64,000 bases of DNA, from positions 1-64,000 of the forward strand of contig JADNRV010000150.1 of NCBI GenBank assembly GCA_015499995.1, in the 5' to 3' direction. The notes beneath the pieces were generated by a model, which was not told the origin of the DNA, did not search any database, and was given only the letters and a program-made list of their open reading frames with translations. The position numbers were made by a program, and so were the translations under genes. This document shows, piece after piece, positions 11,896 to 25,173 of the stretch. Origin of the DNA: Flammula alnicola. Taxonomy: Eukaryota > Basidiomycota > Agaricomycetes > Agaricales > Strophariaceae. Position 1 is the stretch's first letter, and the number at the start of each line of letters is the position of its first letter.

Positions 11896-12425
11896 GTAAG
11901 TACTCGCTCGGCATGTTAAATGATCGGGCCGGCCGCCGACGTACTAAAAGAACTTACGTAATATTCTTCCTTACGACAAACAAACTGAGCCTTTCTTCCA
12001 TCCTGCCAGATCCTGCCTCGGTCGACGGTAATGACTCCAAATCCCGGAGCTCTACGCTTGCTCGTACATGCGAACGAGGAACAATATTTAAACCTAAAAA
12101 CCCCCATTAGGATTGCCAAGTCCCTGCAGACTCGGAAGCAAGGCTGCCGGCCACTGAAATGCTGCATCAATTGAGTCTGGGCTCGGGGATTTAGCCAATT
12201 TGCTGACACCCACGAGGATTCGGAGGAACCACACAGCTCGAGCTAGAATCTGCGGAATACGGACACCCAGACCGACACCATGTACGTCGATGTCTTGAGC
12301 ACATTGCGCGATTATATCATGGCTTTATTCACCACGGGCGCCGCCAATCTCACTCTTCAAACTATCATACCTACTACCGCAAGTCGATATCTTTTCTTGT
12401 GTTTTCGTCGTTCTGCGCGCGTTGT
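11896..12425. other. Upstream region of the ABC transporter
   Basis: No supported gene. It holds the presumed promoter and leader of the transporter gene starting at 12426. A 97-codon open frame on the minus strand (11916-12209) has no recognisable features. Confidence 0.4.
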
Positions 12426-15400
12426 ATGGATTCTCATCAGGATTCCACCGCAAGTGGCTCTGCGCCAACACCGGAAAAATCAAATGACGTCGAGGAAACA
12501 TTCAATTTTGAAGGGATTCTTCATAACATTGTGAATAGGTATGTGTTCATTTTATCGAGGAATAGCTTAACTCTGACACAGTTTTCTTATCACAGCCGCG
12601 ATGAAGCTGGAATTGAGGCCCGAGAACTCGGTGTCATGTTCCAAGACCTACGCGTTGTAGGGCTTGGAGCGACAGCCTCCCACCAGGAAACCATCGGATC
12701 CGCAATCAACCCTCTCAACCTCGTTGGTTATGTCAAGAAAGTTCGCCATCCACCCATCCGCGACCTCATAACCGGCTTCGAAGGCGTCGTCTGCCCAGGC
12801 GAAATGCTGCGTAAGCGAATCTTCCCTGTACAAGTACACTCACAAAACCTGAATCTTTCCGTATGTGCAGTCGTTCTGGGACGGCCGGGCTCCGGATGCA
12901 GCACACTTTTAAAATCTCTAGCCGACAGAGGAGAAGAATACTACGCCATGCACGGAGAGGTGCACTACGACGCCCTCACGCCAGCCGACATCACCAAATA
13001 CTTCCGCGGTGACGTACAATATGTCCCTGAGGACGATATCCACTTCCCCACTCTCACAGTTGCACAGACAATCCGGTTCGCAGCACGCATGCGGGCACCG
13101 CGCAACCGCGTCGGGGGCGAGTCGAGAGAAGAGTACGAGGAGCGTGTCACGGAGGTGTTGTTGAGCCTTTTTGGGCTGCAGCATGCGAAGAACACGCTGG
13201 TTGGGGATGCCGTGGTGCACGGTGTATCTGGAGGTGAGAAGAAGAGGGTGTCGATTTGTGAAGCGATGGCATGTAGGGCGCGAATCACAGCATGGGATAA
13301 GTGAGTAGAGCTTGTTTTTGAGTGGGATTTGGACTGAGGATATTCAACTAGCACGACACGTGGCCTCGACGCTTCGACGGCACTGGAGTACGTCAAAGCA
13401 TTGCGCACAGCTACAGACATCGCTCGCCTGACAACCATCGTGACGTTATACCAAACTGGCGAGCTCTTATATAACGAGTTTGATAAAGTGCGTTGTTTCT
13501 CTCTCCTTAGAGTAGAGTAATCTAATCTCTTAAACTCCCCCAGGTCTGCGTCATCTACGAAGGCAAAATGGCCTATTTCGGATCTGCAAAGACCGCACGA
13601 CAGTACTTCTTCGACCTAGGGTATACACCCGCACACCGACAAACCACGGCAGACTTTCTCGTCGCCGTTACCGACCCGCACGCGCGAATACCTTCTCAGG
13701 TTCATCCAAATGTCCCAGTTCCGCGCAATGCAGCCGAGTTCGCTGCGGCGTTCTTGGCATCGGAGACGGGGAAGCAGAATAGGGCAGAGGTGGATGCATA
13801 TCGGGAGGCCTTTGGGTTAGCTGGAGCGGGAGGGAATCCGGAGAAGAGAGACGCGTATGTGAGGAGTGCGTTGGCGGAGCACTCGAAGCTGGCGAGGAAG
13901 GGCGAGCCGTACCTCCTCTCGATCCCGAGGCAGGTTCGCGCGGTGGTGAGGAGACGGTATCAGATCTTTCTCAGCACATTGTTGGTTACGGGGATCAATT
14001 TATTGTGCGTCTCCTTTTCTTGTTTTCTTTCTTTCCATCTTTTCTGTCTTTCCTCAGTCTGCGTCATCCACCTCTTAGCGCTGACACGTTCGTTTTCTTC
14101 TGACAGTGTATTCACCTTCGAGGCCATCGTTGTTGGCACAGTGTTCCTTAATTCGCCCAGTACAACAGCCGGCTTCTTCCCTCGCTCCGGCGTGCTCTAC
14201 TTGTACGTTTCCTCATCGCTCTCACAAGCACGGAAACTAATCCAACCTTGACTACTAGTGCTCTCCTGTTCAGCGCCCTCATGTCCATGTCCGAAATCCC
14301 TTCCCTCTTCTCCCAGCGCCCCATCGTTCTGCGGCACCGGCAATGGGGTATGTACCACCCCTTTATCGAGCCCGTCGCCCACACGGTCGTCGATATCCCT
14401 GTTACTTTCACGTTTATGATCATATTTGGAATCATTGTCTACTTCCTGGTCGGGCTGCAGAGAACTGCGGGGCAATTTTTGTAAGTCATGTTCGAAGTCT
14501 CGCATGAGGGTTATCTGGATCCGGAACTGATTCTTTCTTCTTTCGTACAGTATATATTTCCTGATCATCTTTACGATGTCTTTATCGATGAAAGCATTCT
14601 TCCGAGCCCTGGCAGCAGCATGCGCACATGAAGGTCAGCAGCAGATCCCTCTTCGTATTGTCGTGGCAACCTCAAACGAGCTCATACATTTTCCCATTTT
14701 CCCAGCGGCTGCCCAAACTCTGGCCGGTATGGCGATATTCGCCCTTGCGCTATATACAGGTTACTCCATCCCTCAAAATTCGATGATCTGGGCGCTTCGG
14801 TGGATAACTTACATCAACGTAAGTCCTTTTCCGCACCTCTCTCTTTTTCTTTCTATCTTGCTCATCCAAAAAAAAATTACCAGCCCTTCAAATATGGCTT
14901 CGACTCCCTTATGACGAACGAATTCCATTCCCTAAACGGGACTTGCACGACCCTCGTCCCTAGGGGTCCAGGGTACGAGAACGTCACTCTGGCAAACCAG
15001 GTTTGTACGACGGTCGGATCGCTACCTGGGCAACCAAAGGTCGAGGGCAGTAGGTTCGTTGAGCTGTCCATGGGGTATACGTATAATAATCTTTGGCGCG
15101 TCAGTACTGCTTTTTTAATGTCCAGACATGTATTCTGATGATTCACCTTCGGACCAGAACTTTGGAATAATGGTCGTGTTCGCCATCGCATTCGCGTCCG
15201 CTCTGTTCCTTTTCACCGAGATCAACACCAAAGTCTCAGGCCTGTCGATGGTTGTGCTTTACAAACGGGGTACGGAGCTGGATGTCGCTGCTCCTGCGGA
15301 AGAGTCTCCAGCGGATATCGAGAAACGCGCCGATTCTATCATCGGGCATCCTTCGCTCGACAGTAAGGCAGATTTGCATGCGCCCACGGACGATGAGAAA

Positions 15401-18188
15401 CACGCCGAGTCGAATGGGGACGCATCGCCTGATGGCACTGTAAATATCGGTGATTCAGCCACAACCACGGATGTCGAGAAGACCGCCGAGGCTAACGGAC
15501 ATTCCACTTCCAACGGAAACGACACCTCTGCGGGGAAGCCAAAAACATTCGCCAAAACCATCGGGGGAGACGACGTGTTTACATTTGAGCATATCTATTA
15601 CACCCTTCCCCCACACGCAGGAGAGGTCAAACAACTGCTGGACGACGTCTGTGGGTATGTCGCCCCTGGTAAACTCACTGCGCTCATGGGAGAATCTGGG
15701 GCAGGCAAAGTGCGTAATTTTCCCCTTAATTTCTTGATATCGATACAAGAAGATCTAATTTGTCGGATTTTAGACAACATTGCTCAACGCCCTTGCAGAA
15801 CGATTCGAAGTTGGCATCGTGTCCGGTGATCGCTTTATCAACGGACATGCGCTGCCTCAAGATTTCCAGTCACAGACGTCAGTGGTTTTATTATTTTCGC
15901 GATTTTGCTTACTTACGCCTTCCTTTCTTACAGCGGTTATTGCCAACAGGTTGATACGCATTTGCCCAGAGCAACGATTCGCGAGGCACTTTTGTTTTCC
16001 GCTAAATTGCGCCAACCACCGTCCGTTCCCTTGTCCGAGAAAGAGGGATAGTGCGCCCGTTTATCATTTCGTTGACCGCATATATCATGCTCATACATCG
16101 CTTTGAACGCTAGTGTCGATTTGTGCTTGCACATGTGCGGACTTTGGGCCCAGCGGAATGCGATCATCGGCTCACTTAATGTCGAGTTCCGAAAGAGGAC
16201 CACCATTGGGGTCGAGTTGGCAGCAAAGCCACGTCTCTTACTCTTCCTTGACGAGCCTACATCCGGCCTCGACTCCCAAAGTGCATGGAATATCATGGCA
16301 TTCCTGCGGAGTCTAGCAAATCACGGCCAGGCTATTCTATGCACGTGAGTTCAAGTTTGGCTTATCTCTGAATGACTATCACATACTGATGTTGAATCAG
16401 TATTCATCAACCGTCAGCGGAATTGTTCCACGTAAGTCATCGTCGTTCGTCTGCGTTGATGTTCATCTAACTAAATGTCCGTCTTCAGTTTTTCGACAAA
16501 TTACTCCTTCTCCGAAAAGGAGGCCAGACTGTATACTTTGGAGATCTTGGGCACAACGCGACCACCCTGCTTCACTACTTTGAGAAAAACGGTGCCCACT
16601 TATGTGGTCCTAAAGAGAATCCGTAAGTCGTTCCCAAAATATGGACTGCCCTTTGTTCACGATATGCGTCTATCATAGCGCGGAATACATGCTTGACATC
16701 ATCGGCGCTGGGGCTACGGCGCACAGTAAAGAAGACTGGCATACTATCTGGACGAATTCTCCCGAAAACGAGACCTTGCGTCGCGAAATCGAAGAAATCC
16801 ACGAAGAAGGACGCAAGCACCCTGCTGTTGCGACGGAATTCGAGTCGGAGTTTGCTACTCCGTGGTGGACTCAGCTGATCGAGCTCATCAAACGCGGAGG
16901 GTCAGACTATTACCGCAATTCGACGTATCTCCTTGCCAAGTTGGTGCTGAACATATATTGCGGGCTTTTCATCGGGTTCTCGTTCTTCAAGCGAGAAGAA
17001 AGTCAACAAGGAGCGCAAGATAAACTTTTCGTACGCACTCTTTTAAGCCCTCTCGTTTCATATAACTAATTGAATTTTAGGCGGTATTCATGAGCATCAT
17101 TCTAAGGTGAGTTTCAGTCGAGGTCAACTCAATACGTTGGGCTGACGGTCGATACATAGTGTACCGATCGCGCATCAGTTACAGCTCCCGTATATCGCCA
17201 CTCGTACTGTGTACGAGGTTAGGGAACGCCCGAGCCGCACGTACAGCTGGACGGCTTTAGTGACCTCCCAGATCCTTGTCGAAACGCCCTGGAATTTACT
17301 GGGTTCTACTCTCTACTTCATAACTTGGTACTGGACCTGTGGGTTCGCAACCGACAGGGCCGGTTATGCATATCTTCTTATGGGGATTGTCTACCCGCTG
17401 TATTACACAACTATTGGTGAGGCTATTGCCAGCATGGCTCCGACTGCCGAAATTGCGGGTATTGTCTTTGGTTTCCTGTTCTCCTTCATCCTTGCTTTGT
17501 ACGTTTTTTTCTTATCTCTCATTAATCGGCTTACTGAACACCTCTTAGTAATGGTATCATGCAACCGTACTCGCAGCTCAATTGGTGGAGGTGGATGTGC
17601 GTATATCTTCACCTGCTTGTCCAACATGCTAATTTTTTCGCTTATAGGTACTTCGTATCTCCCTACACATATATCATAGAAGGACTCTCAGGCGAAGGTG
17701 GGTCATCATAAGCTACCGTCATTTAATCATCTAACCCTTTCAAAGTGATTGGGCACCGTACTGTTACTTGTTCCTCGATCGAATTCGTGCACCTCAACCC
17801 GCCCAGCGGCCTCACATGCGGAGGGTACATGGCCAATTTCATCTCTTTCGCTGGTGGCTACCTCGCCAATCCGGACGCTTCAAGTGACTGCCAGTTCTGC
17901 AGTATGCGAAGTACGGATGAATTCCTGGGGTTGACTTTCAATATTTTCTTTCACCACCGATGGAGGGATATGGGTATTCTGCTTGCATTCATCCTTTGGA
18001 ATGTATGTGTTTCGTTTTTTGGATGGCTTTGCCTGTGATGCTAACTTGGTCTATTGTGCTAGATTGCGACGGCGTACCTATTTACATATTTATTCCGTAT
18101 ACGCACAGGCAGTTTGTTCAAAAAATTCAAATGGCCGAAACGGAAATCGGGAACGCATAGCACAGAAATCAAAGAGCATAGTACATAG
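12426..18188 (+). CDS. PDR/ABCG full-size ABC transporter
   Basis: A plasma-membrane drug/xenobiotic exporter of the fungal pleiotropic-drug-resistance family, arranged NBD1-TMD1-NBD2-TMD2 over about 20 exons. The start [18 protein letters not shown] is chosen because it begins a typical acidic, serine-rich leader. NBD1 has the degenerate Walker [13 protein letters not shown] (Cys for Lys), signature [16 protein letters not shown] and Walker [13 protein letters not shown], as is normal for PDR proteins. TMD1 covers about 13930-15250. NBD2 has Walker [18 protein letters not shown] (split by an intron at 15709-15772), the degenerate second signature [19 protein letters not shown] and Walker [20 protein letters not shown], then IHQPSAELF. 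The intron 16051-16113 restores [19 protein letters not shown]2 ends in a basic tail. The linker before NBD2 is long and rich in Asp, Glu and Asn. No frame break was found, so it is probably functional. Confidence 0.85.
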
Positions 18189-18268
18189 ACTTCATAGACA
18201 TCATATCTACAGGCCGGCAGTATTTCTGAACTAATTGTATAATTTCAACGCTATGGATTTGGACCTTG

Positions 18269-19350
18269 TTATACGATTAGAGTTTTCTGGAACCATTCCA
18301 CAGTCTGTTCGAACGCTTGTTCATGAGCCTCCTTGATTTCCGGTAAACTCAGGTTTGGACGAGCAGCGAATCCGTGGGCAGTACCTGGAAAAATATCGGT
18401 ATCGTCTGAGATGAGGATCAGAGAAGCGAACCTTTGTAATCTCTGAATTCATATTCCACGAAGTTGTCCTTGTCTTTCCGTGCAGCGAGAATTGCTTCGG
18501 TTTTCATACGCCGATCGTGTGGCCAGAAGAGATCATCTGGCAACAAATCGATGAGCCTTACAGCTGTGCAGCTTGAAGAGCGTAACGTAAACCTTCGGCA
18601 CAAGCCCACGAAATAGGAACCCGGATTGCTTCCACCTGCTTTAACGAACAGCCTCCCGGGTGGCACACCACAGCACTGTCAACATAACTCGTTCCAGCAA
18701 AACGAACAGATGCTGACCCTCCGTAGCAGTATCTGAAGATATCGAATTTGGAACTCAGAATTGACGTCAAGACACATGGGTAATAATAGGTTACTCACCC
18801 AACTACCCCTAACTTCTCATAATTTTTCTTCTCTTTCAGCAAGTCTATAAACTACATACACAATGGCTAGTTAGCTCGCAAAAGACTTTAAGTCGTGGAC
18901 AAACCGAAACAACCCGCTCGTCCGCGACAGAGGGTCTGCTACTGATATATGCAGGGATGTTTGGAATTCCAGTGAAGAGAATGAACTTGATCCAGTCCAA
19001 AATAGACAGCTTCACTCCCGCACGGTCTGGGGCACTCAAGTTATTGACAGAAATGAGGGGCTTTCCTGCAGAAGTCGTCAATAAGTCTTCGGCAGTGCTG
19101 GACAAGTTGACTTGCCATTGAAGTAATCCGGGACCCAAACGTCGCATTCAAGTCGTTCAGCCAAATTATCCGCCATTATCTTGCAGTTCTTAAGAGGTAA
19201 TCCAAAACCATCTGTAAGAAACAAAATGGCACGCTTTGAGGGTTCGCCGTTTGGAGCGGGGGCGTGATATGCTCCTCGATAGTCCTGTTGAATGCTACCA
19301 GTTGGCTCTCCCGGAAGAACGAATCCTTCCTGACATTTTGGACAGGTCAT
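18269..19350 (-). CDS. Dienelactone hydrolase family protein
   Basis: An alpha/beta hydrolase of the dienelactone hydrolase family, which opens lactone rings in aromatic-compound breakdown or acts on related esters. It starts MTCPKCQEGFVLPGEPTGS at 19350 and ends FEQTVEWFQKTLIV before TAA at 18269-18271. The nucleophile motif is GYCYGGSASVRFAGT (catalytic Cys), the acid is in the segment AEDDLFWPHDRR, and the His is in GTAHGFAARPN, so the Cys-Asp-His triad is intact. A 58-nt intron joins ISWACAE to DDLFWPHD; without it the frame is broken. The intron at 19066-19115 uses a GC-AG donor (GCAAGT), needed to join DYFNG to KPLISVNN. The product is cytosolic by appearance (no signal peptide). It lies tail to tail with the ABC transporter. 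Confidence 0.8.
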
Positions 19351-19556
19351 TAAAGAGTCAAGATCAGGATAGCTTCCAATGTTGACTATCCACTAGTCCT
19401 TGTAGAGCTGAACGAGGGAGATTAGGAAAATAACTACGAGCTTTCGCTCCTGCACTTGGAGATATGGTCTCAGGGTTGTGCGCCCTTCCACGATTCTGTC
19501 GCGTGTGGTGGGAGACATGGCATCCCCGATTATGTAATGCGCCTGCGGATACGGTT

Positions 19557-19589
19557 CGACGTTTAACGTTTAACGTTTAACGTTCACCG
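19557..19589. repeat. Short tandem heptamer (GTTTAAC)n
   Basis: Several near-perfect copies of the 7-bp unit GTTTAAC. Related GTTGAAC runs occur at 32525-32549 and near 57570. Confidence 0.7.
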
Positions 19590-19739
19590 GCACCAGTCGT
19601 CTTGTAGCCTTGATGATCTTCCTGGAAGTCGACTGGGAATGGCTCGAGGCTTCATGTAATACTGTCTTCATCTCCCAACTTCGACACAAAATTCTCTCTA
19701 ACACTGTCGGAGTACTTGCACACATCAGGAAAACTACAC

Positions 19740-22700
19740 ATTCCTTATAGGGCTTACATCACTTGAGAACACTTCACTGCTGCGGCCGGAATATTTTGAC
19801 GGAGGGTCAAAATGTGACAGCAGGTTGTTAAGATTTTGCGCATATTTTGCCGCTATATTTTGCCTTCACTTAAGGTGGAATACATGACTGCAAAATGTGA
19901 GGGCAAAATTCAAACAACTTGCCGCGCATTTTGACCCCCCGGCAAAATAGTCTGGGCACAGCAGTGCTTGAGAGCTGGCTTGGATCACTTAGCACTTGAG
20001 GTTACAACCACAAACAAAGTCTGACAACCCAAGTCAATCCAAGTGAGACCCCAAGTGCATAAGCTGTCAGAGCTCGATCCACCATCCAAGTGAGAATTCC
20101 GACACTGAAAGAACACAAGAAATAAACGTTCAGTTCGTTGAAACTCCGCTTCACATGACCGCGTTTCCTCATCGTGAAATTTTCACCGTTATCTTTTGTT
20201 TATCAACTACATCGATCCCCCTCCGCAATCCCAATCCCAATGCTTCCTCTACCGCAGCTACCGCTTCCTGCTTTGTGAAGACTTGTGCCATCCCTTGGGT
20301 TGAATCAACCAACGCACCCTTCAATTCGGAATGGCTACTCCTAATGTCTCGGGTTTGTAGGACATTCTGAAGCTCTGACCACCCGACGAGGTGCCATCCA
20401 CTTGGTTTCCGTTTTGCGCACATCGCTAGGAATGTCGTTTCGATGGTGAGCTTGATTTATTATCTGCGAATATCCATCTAACTCTTGCTGCTTGATAGAG
20501 GCAGGATTACGTGAATACTTCCTCGGCCAGCAGGCTCTTGCGCAATCCATATTGGAGGACGGACCGACAGTCGGTGACTACTGAAGTACGGGAGAATTTG
20601 CTGGTTGAGCATCACAGGGCTGCGCCTGTCATAGTAAGCTTGGTCTGCATCTTAGCTTCAAGAGGCCGTTAGCAAGCACATCGCCATGTCCTCGGACATC
20701 TGGTATGTTGCTTTACCTCTATTTCTAGCTGCTACTAACAAATATCTATTATATCCTGACCAGTATGCATGCTCAGAGTGTCACCGCGAGAATCTCAACA
20801 AAGAATTTGGTCGAACGAGGCGCGAGCAACGACAGCCACGACCCACCACGTTCTGCCCCTAGACCCCCGACAACGAACTGCCACCTATTGTCACCCTCGA
20901 TAGGCATAATCAAGCACGGCGGCGTGATGGATGTGGTGAGCAGGACGGGAATGAAGACAATATCTCAACGGGTGATGGTGCCTTTACATCAGTAAATTGT
21001 GGAAATTTGTGTAATGCCTTATAAGGGCAATATCAGTGCTGCCATATCATGTCACCGGGATAATTTCCAATCACATGGCAGCACCCGTTACAATGGCAAT
21101 ACATCGACACCCCTCCTTAATATCTTTGCCGCCATTTTGCTGCCATTCCGATAGCAATGTGTCATTGCTGTAAGGTTGAGACAGCATTTCAAGGCCTTGT
21201 ATTGCTAGGTATTTCTGAGTAGCCTTTGTAATGACAATGTAACTATTCCATCGGTTTAATATAGCTTGCATCGCTTCGAGAATACGGTAGCAGGTTTCAA
21301 ATCTGATTTATTTCAATACTACTAATATAGTACTGGAAAGTAGACGCTACAGAACGGACACTGCCACGAATGTGATCAGAGCGGTAAATAAGAAAGTGAG
21401 ACTTCGACAAAGGTGCACCCAAATTCCAGCATCAAGATACGACAAGCTTGTACTTGAAGATGACTCGATGACATGGCAGCGCGTGGCTCGAGCACAAAGG
21501 TGACGAGCTTGCTAGAACCTCGGAAGCTCTAAAATAAACAAGGGTTAGTGAAGGAGATAACAATGATCCAAGAACAAACATACCAATTGCTCGTAAACGA
21601 GGCAAGTTGCAACGTTTCCGACGACGTGAAAGAAACCGAAGAGCTGCTGACTGCGGCGGTCTAGTGGCAATGAGTGGAAGAGATGTACGCCCGTCAGCGC
21701 CATTTCCACCATCCATGAACCAAACCAATGTCGGAGTTGGGCTTGGGGCGCTCGTCAGCGTCCCAAGCCCAACAACGACATGGGAGGAGAGACGGGCAGG
21801 ATCAGAAGTACTCTGGTTCTTTTCCTATAGGTTTTTCGCATTAGAAGGAGTGACCTTGGGGGAGAGCAGCAGCAGGCTGAGGAGGGGAGTGAGAACATAT
21901 TGGTGGGAGGGAAAGATGCAAGCAACGATTCCGAAGTTCAACCCACATCAATTTCCTTTTCCGACCGTTGAATGCGTTCACATGATCTCCGGCTTAACGC
22001 GTTCCGTTCTTTTCCGTTCTGTTCCGTTGTCGATGTGCCTGTCCCTCAATAATTCTCTAAGTCCCTCTTACGACTTGAGAAATATTCTTGCAAGAGGTTT
22101 GAAGGGTCCGAGTCTGGATGAGTTCTGAGGACTTGGAGTAATTTAAATTCTGTTTCATTCCCGACTCGATTCTTAAGTCCGCGACTCAACATTCAGTAAC
22201 ATTCAGTAACCTACTCCAAGCAGCACTGCCGCCTGGCTCTGCAATAGAATAAGGCAGAGGCGTGATGCCCGGGTTGACTTCATATTCGCTGGCAGTCGTG
22301 AGTTTACAGACTTACGGGGAGAAATAGTTCTGACCTCACTCGGAGCGCGACTCGGATGTCTAGTCCATAAAAGGATCGCCGAAGGCTTTCTTCAAGTTGG
22401 CGAGATTCAAAGAGGTTATGCCCAACCTGAAATACTGATTAGCAAGTTACAATCCTCTGGCAATTATGAAAACTTCATTATAAATTTTAATCATACTGAC
22501 GAGCATTTACATGACCCCCGAAATGCTGGTACTACTTTTGCAACTGAGTATAATTAATGTCTAATAATGATCACTCACTCATAACCTTCATATCATTCTG
22601 AGAGAGGCAATATATTGATCTATAAGATTTACATGAGCTTACAAAAATCTGACCAGAATATTACATTCCGATAACGTCTCGACCATATCGGCAACCAAGA

Positions 22701-23130
22701 TATAATGCCATATCTGGTGTTGTCAGAAGCCGCAACACTGCCACCGGGTTGTCGAAGCCACAACCACATACCAACTTTTCCACGATTTACTGATGTATTG
22801 CGGGAGGATCACAAGTACTTAGATATATTAATTGGGGATCGAGGACCAATGTGTAGTAGACAGACACTGCAATCCATTATTTTAACCCATTCATACCATT
22901 TTTACCGTGAACCGTGCACAGTTACGACCCGGAATTCAGTCTCTTATTCACTTTGAGAGTCACTTGACAGACGACTTATTGACTTGAATGCTCACTTGAG
23001 CTGACATATATAAGAGAGATTCACTTGCTAAGAACGGAACCTCCTGAAACAAGTGACCATTGCTTAACTACTTGAGCTCACTTTCGTCACTTTATTACTT
23101 GTCAAAGTGATATAAGCTGCCAAAGAGAAT
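19740..23130. mobile_element. Possible 3.4-kb element with ACTTG-rich ends
   Basis: Both edges are dense in ACTTG/CAAGT motifs (19757-20090 and 22965-23115), and a short inverted match GCTTAYATCACTT occurs at 19753 and 23118. The interior has only weak open frames (for example 84 codons on the minus strand at 20169-20423, no known domain). No target duplication was found, so the boundaries are tentative. A small element at 19775-19966 is inserted in its left array. Confidence 0.35.
19775..19966. mobile_element. 192-bp MITE
   Basis: Inverted ends of about 40 bp with several mismatches begin CACTGCTG and include the shared block GGGTCAAAATG. It is flanked by CTT at 19772-19774 and 19967-19969. 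Removing it with one CTT restores an uninterrupted ACTTGAGAACACTTGAGAG run of the surrounding array, which supports the boundaries. Confidence 0.6.
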
Positions 23131-24378
23131 GTGTAGTTTTCCTGATGCATAGGTTGTGACTTTTTCATTCCCCATGGCACACTCCCAGCCGCACTCCCAC
23201 TATGTTCCTCCAGTCAATAGGCCATGCTCATTGGCAAGGCTGTCGTGTCAAAGCTCTCATAAGGGTCAGATTTATCTCTCTTCGGACTTCGGCAGGACTG
23301 GTCAAGAATCCCCTTTAGATTTCCTTCGGGCTAAAGGCGTGTTTGGGGTCGGGACAAAGCGACGGCTTCTCTGCTGCATAAGTAACCTGAATGCGGTCTT
23401 TGGACCGCATTCCTATGATAACTTCAATGATGATCATCAATGTCAATGACTGTCAATGGACATTGACTGGCGGCAGTTTACAATTGTCTTTGTCTCGTCG
23501 CGCCACTGGGTGCCTTCCCATCACTCCCGTAGAAGAATCTCGCCTAAGTACAATTACAGCTATCTACCAGCCAAAACCCGTGCGATAATGATATTCACTA
23601 CATATTAAAGAATAAGAACAGAAGCGCCATAAGTACCTGAGAATTTTCCGAGAGCTTGTCATTCACCTCAAGATAGACCGGTATTATTCTGATTTAAGCC
23701 AGATGAGAAAGATTCCGACTTGTCATGACCTGGAAAACCGATACGTCGAATAAGGTGATATGTGGTTCACTCCATAGAAAGGGCTCGATGTTTGACGTTT
23801 ACCGGTTACTGCGCATGGACAGTAGCAATGTAGCCCAACTTCCGATGAGGAGTCAGGAGGTCAAAGACATCCGAGTAGTGGCGCTAATGCTGACTATTGC
23901 AGAGGAGATTCTGTAGGTCATCGGTGTCCGCTCAAGGGCCGTGGTACATCCCCAAGCATACCTGGGATTCTCCGGGGATGAGAGAAGAACGTGAAGACGA
24001 AAGCAGCAATATCGACATTGCACTGCTAACATTGGAACATAATCTCCCCCTCAAACCATGTCACATTATGAAGATCTTCTCCGCTGCTCGCAATCCAGTG
24101 GTAGATTTAGATGTCGGGACTGGCCTTCCTCCGCGATTGGGTAGTTCCCCCGTTCTCGGAGATTATGTGGCTACAACATAGATTCACATATTGTCGTTGG
24201 CATATATTTATAACACGATCTCAACCAAGCTATTTTTGTACTAAGGGAATTTCCGACGATGCAAATGCACACTCTGTAAAAGGTTGCGGCATTGGGCTCG
24301 ATTATCCCAGACACTATGAAAATGTCACGACATCGAATTCAAAGGGGCAAAAACTTGATGAAGTCCTGAAGGTCAAGT
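23131..24378. other. Gene-poor stretch left of family F copy 3 last exon
   Basis: Open frames here (about 95-130 codons) overlap and resemble nothing known. Before the KDZ insertion this was the 3' flank of family F copy 3. No RNA gene or terminal repeat was recognised. Confidence 0.4.
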
Positions 24379-24485
24379 TCAGTACAGGTCACGAAATGCC
24401 GCAATGCCGGAAATGCCCACATCGACATAACCTTCGAGTCTTTCTTGCACGGTTTTGCGAACAAAAGAATATCTCTCCAGGTTCA
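24379..24485 (-). pseudogene. Last exon of family F copy 3, separated from the gene by the KDZ element
   Basis: Read leftward after an AG acceptor (CTCTGCAG), this frame gives VNLERYSFVRKTVQERLEG and stops with TGA at 24379-24381. It matches the penultimate part of copy 2 (VYAEVRQTVLEKLGTNAQ), the conserved end of the family. The rest of copy 3 lies at 39160-40269 on the same strand, and the 14.5-kb KDZ element with its 8-bp target duplication sits exactly between the two parts. The assignment rests on sequence similarity of about 20 residues and on position. Confidence 0.65.
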
Positions 24486-24531
24486 CTGCAGAGGATTACA
24501 GATCAATTTTAGCCAGCGAGCAATCAGTAAC

Positions 24532-24955
24532 TTCATGAGTTTCTATTAAACATTCAACATCTTGGACGTCAAAAGGCATTCAAACATATGATGTTTAAAC
24601 ATAAAATTTAAATGATTCTACAGAGTACTAGGTATTAGATAGGCTAGGTTGAAGTCTACATTTAAACATGTTTAAAATTTCTACAGGAAATGACCCAAAG
24701 ACATGTTTGAACGATGTAGTTTAAATGCATCAGAAAGTCAATAAACAGTTATTTAAATGAATGACTTTAAACATAAAGATTAAATGAGACGTTCACGACA
24801 AAGGGAAACGCACTTGAACGGTAATGTTTGAATGCAAAAAGGTAAGTAATATAGGTGTTTAAACAGTCTGTTTAAGTGAAATTGGCCGTCACAAAATGTG
24901 GAGTAATGTCTTTAAATGCCAGTTTAAATGGTCAGTTTAAACAGTGTTATACTTT
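24532..24955. repeat. Left subterminal TTTAAAC array of the KDZ element
   Basis: About a dozen copies of GTTTAAAC-like half-palindromes (TTTAAAC, TTTAAATG, TTCAAAC) at irregular spacing, matching the array at the other end. They are probably transposase-binding sites, by analogy with other DNA transposons. Confidence 0.75.
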
Positions 24956-25173
24956 ACCCGTATGTCCAGTACTTTGAATTCTTGAGCGGCTTTCCAGTGC
25001 GAGAGAGATGGACTGGCAAAGTTCCCGAACCGTCTGCACTTATACCGCCAGCCGAGGCGGTCACATCTGTGGTTGTCACGGTCGAGACAGTCACATCCAA
25101 TTGTGCAATTTGAGATGTCGTGGCGCGATTGCTGCGTCGAGGTGCTGCAGTTGCAGTAGCGGTGGTTGCGCTG

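Noticed and set aside
16015..16113. Frameshift in the second nucleotide-binding domain of the transporter
   Set aside because: A GT-AG intron at 16051-16113 restores the expected [13 protein letters not shown] segment.
12426..18188. Loss of function of the ABC transporter from degenerate Walker A1 and signature 2
   Set aside because: Cys in Walker A1, Asn in Walker B1 and a degenerate second signature are normal features of fungal PDR transporters.
18540..18670. Frame break in the dienelactone hydrolase gene
   Set aside because: A 58-nt GT-AG intron joins ISWACAE to DDLFWPHD and keeps the catalytic Asp region intact.
21607..22128. A 173-codon plus-strand open frame in the repeat-rich region
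   Set aside because: No domain, no splice context and an overlapping frame on the other strand; it lies inside the putative ACTTG element.
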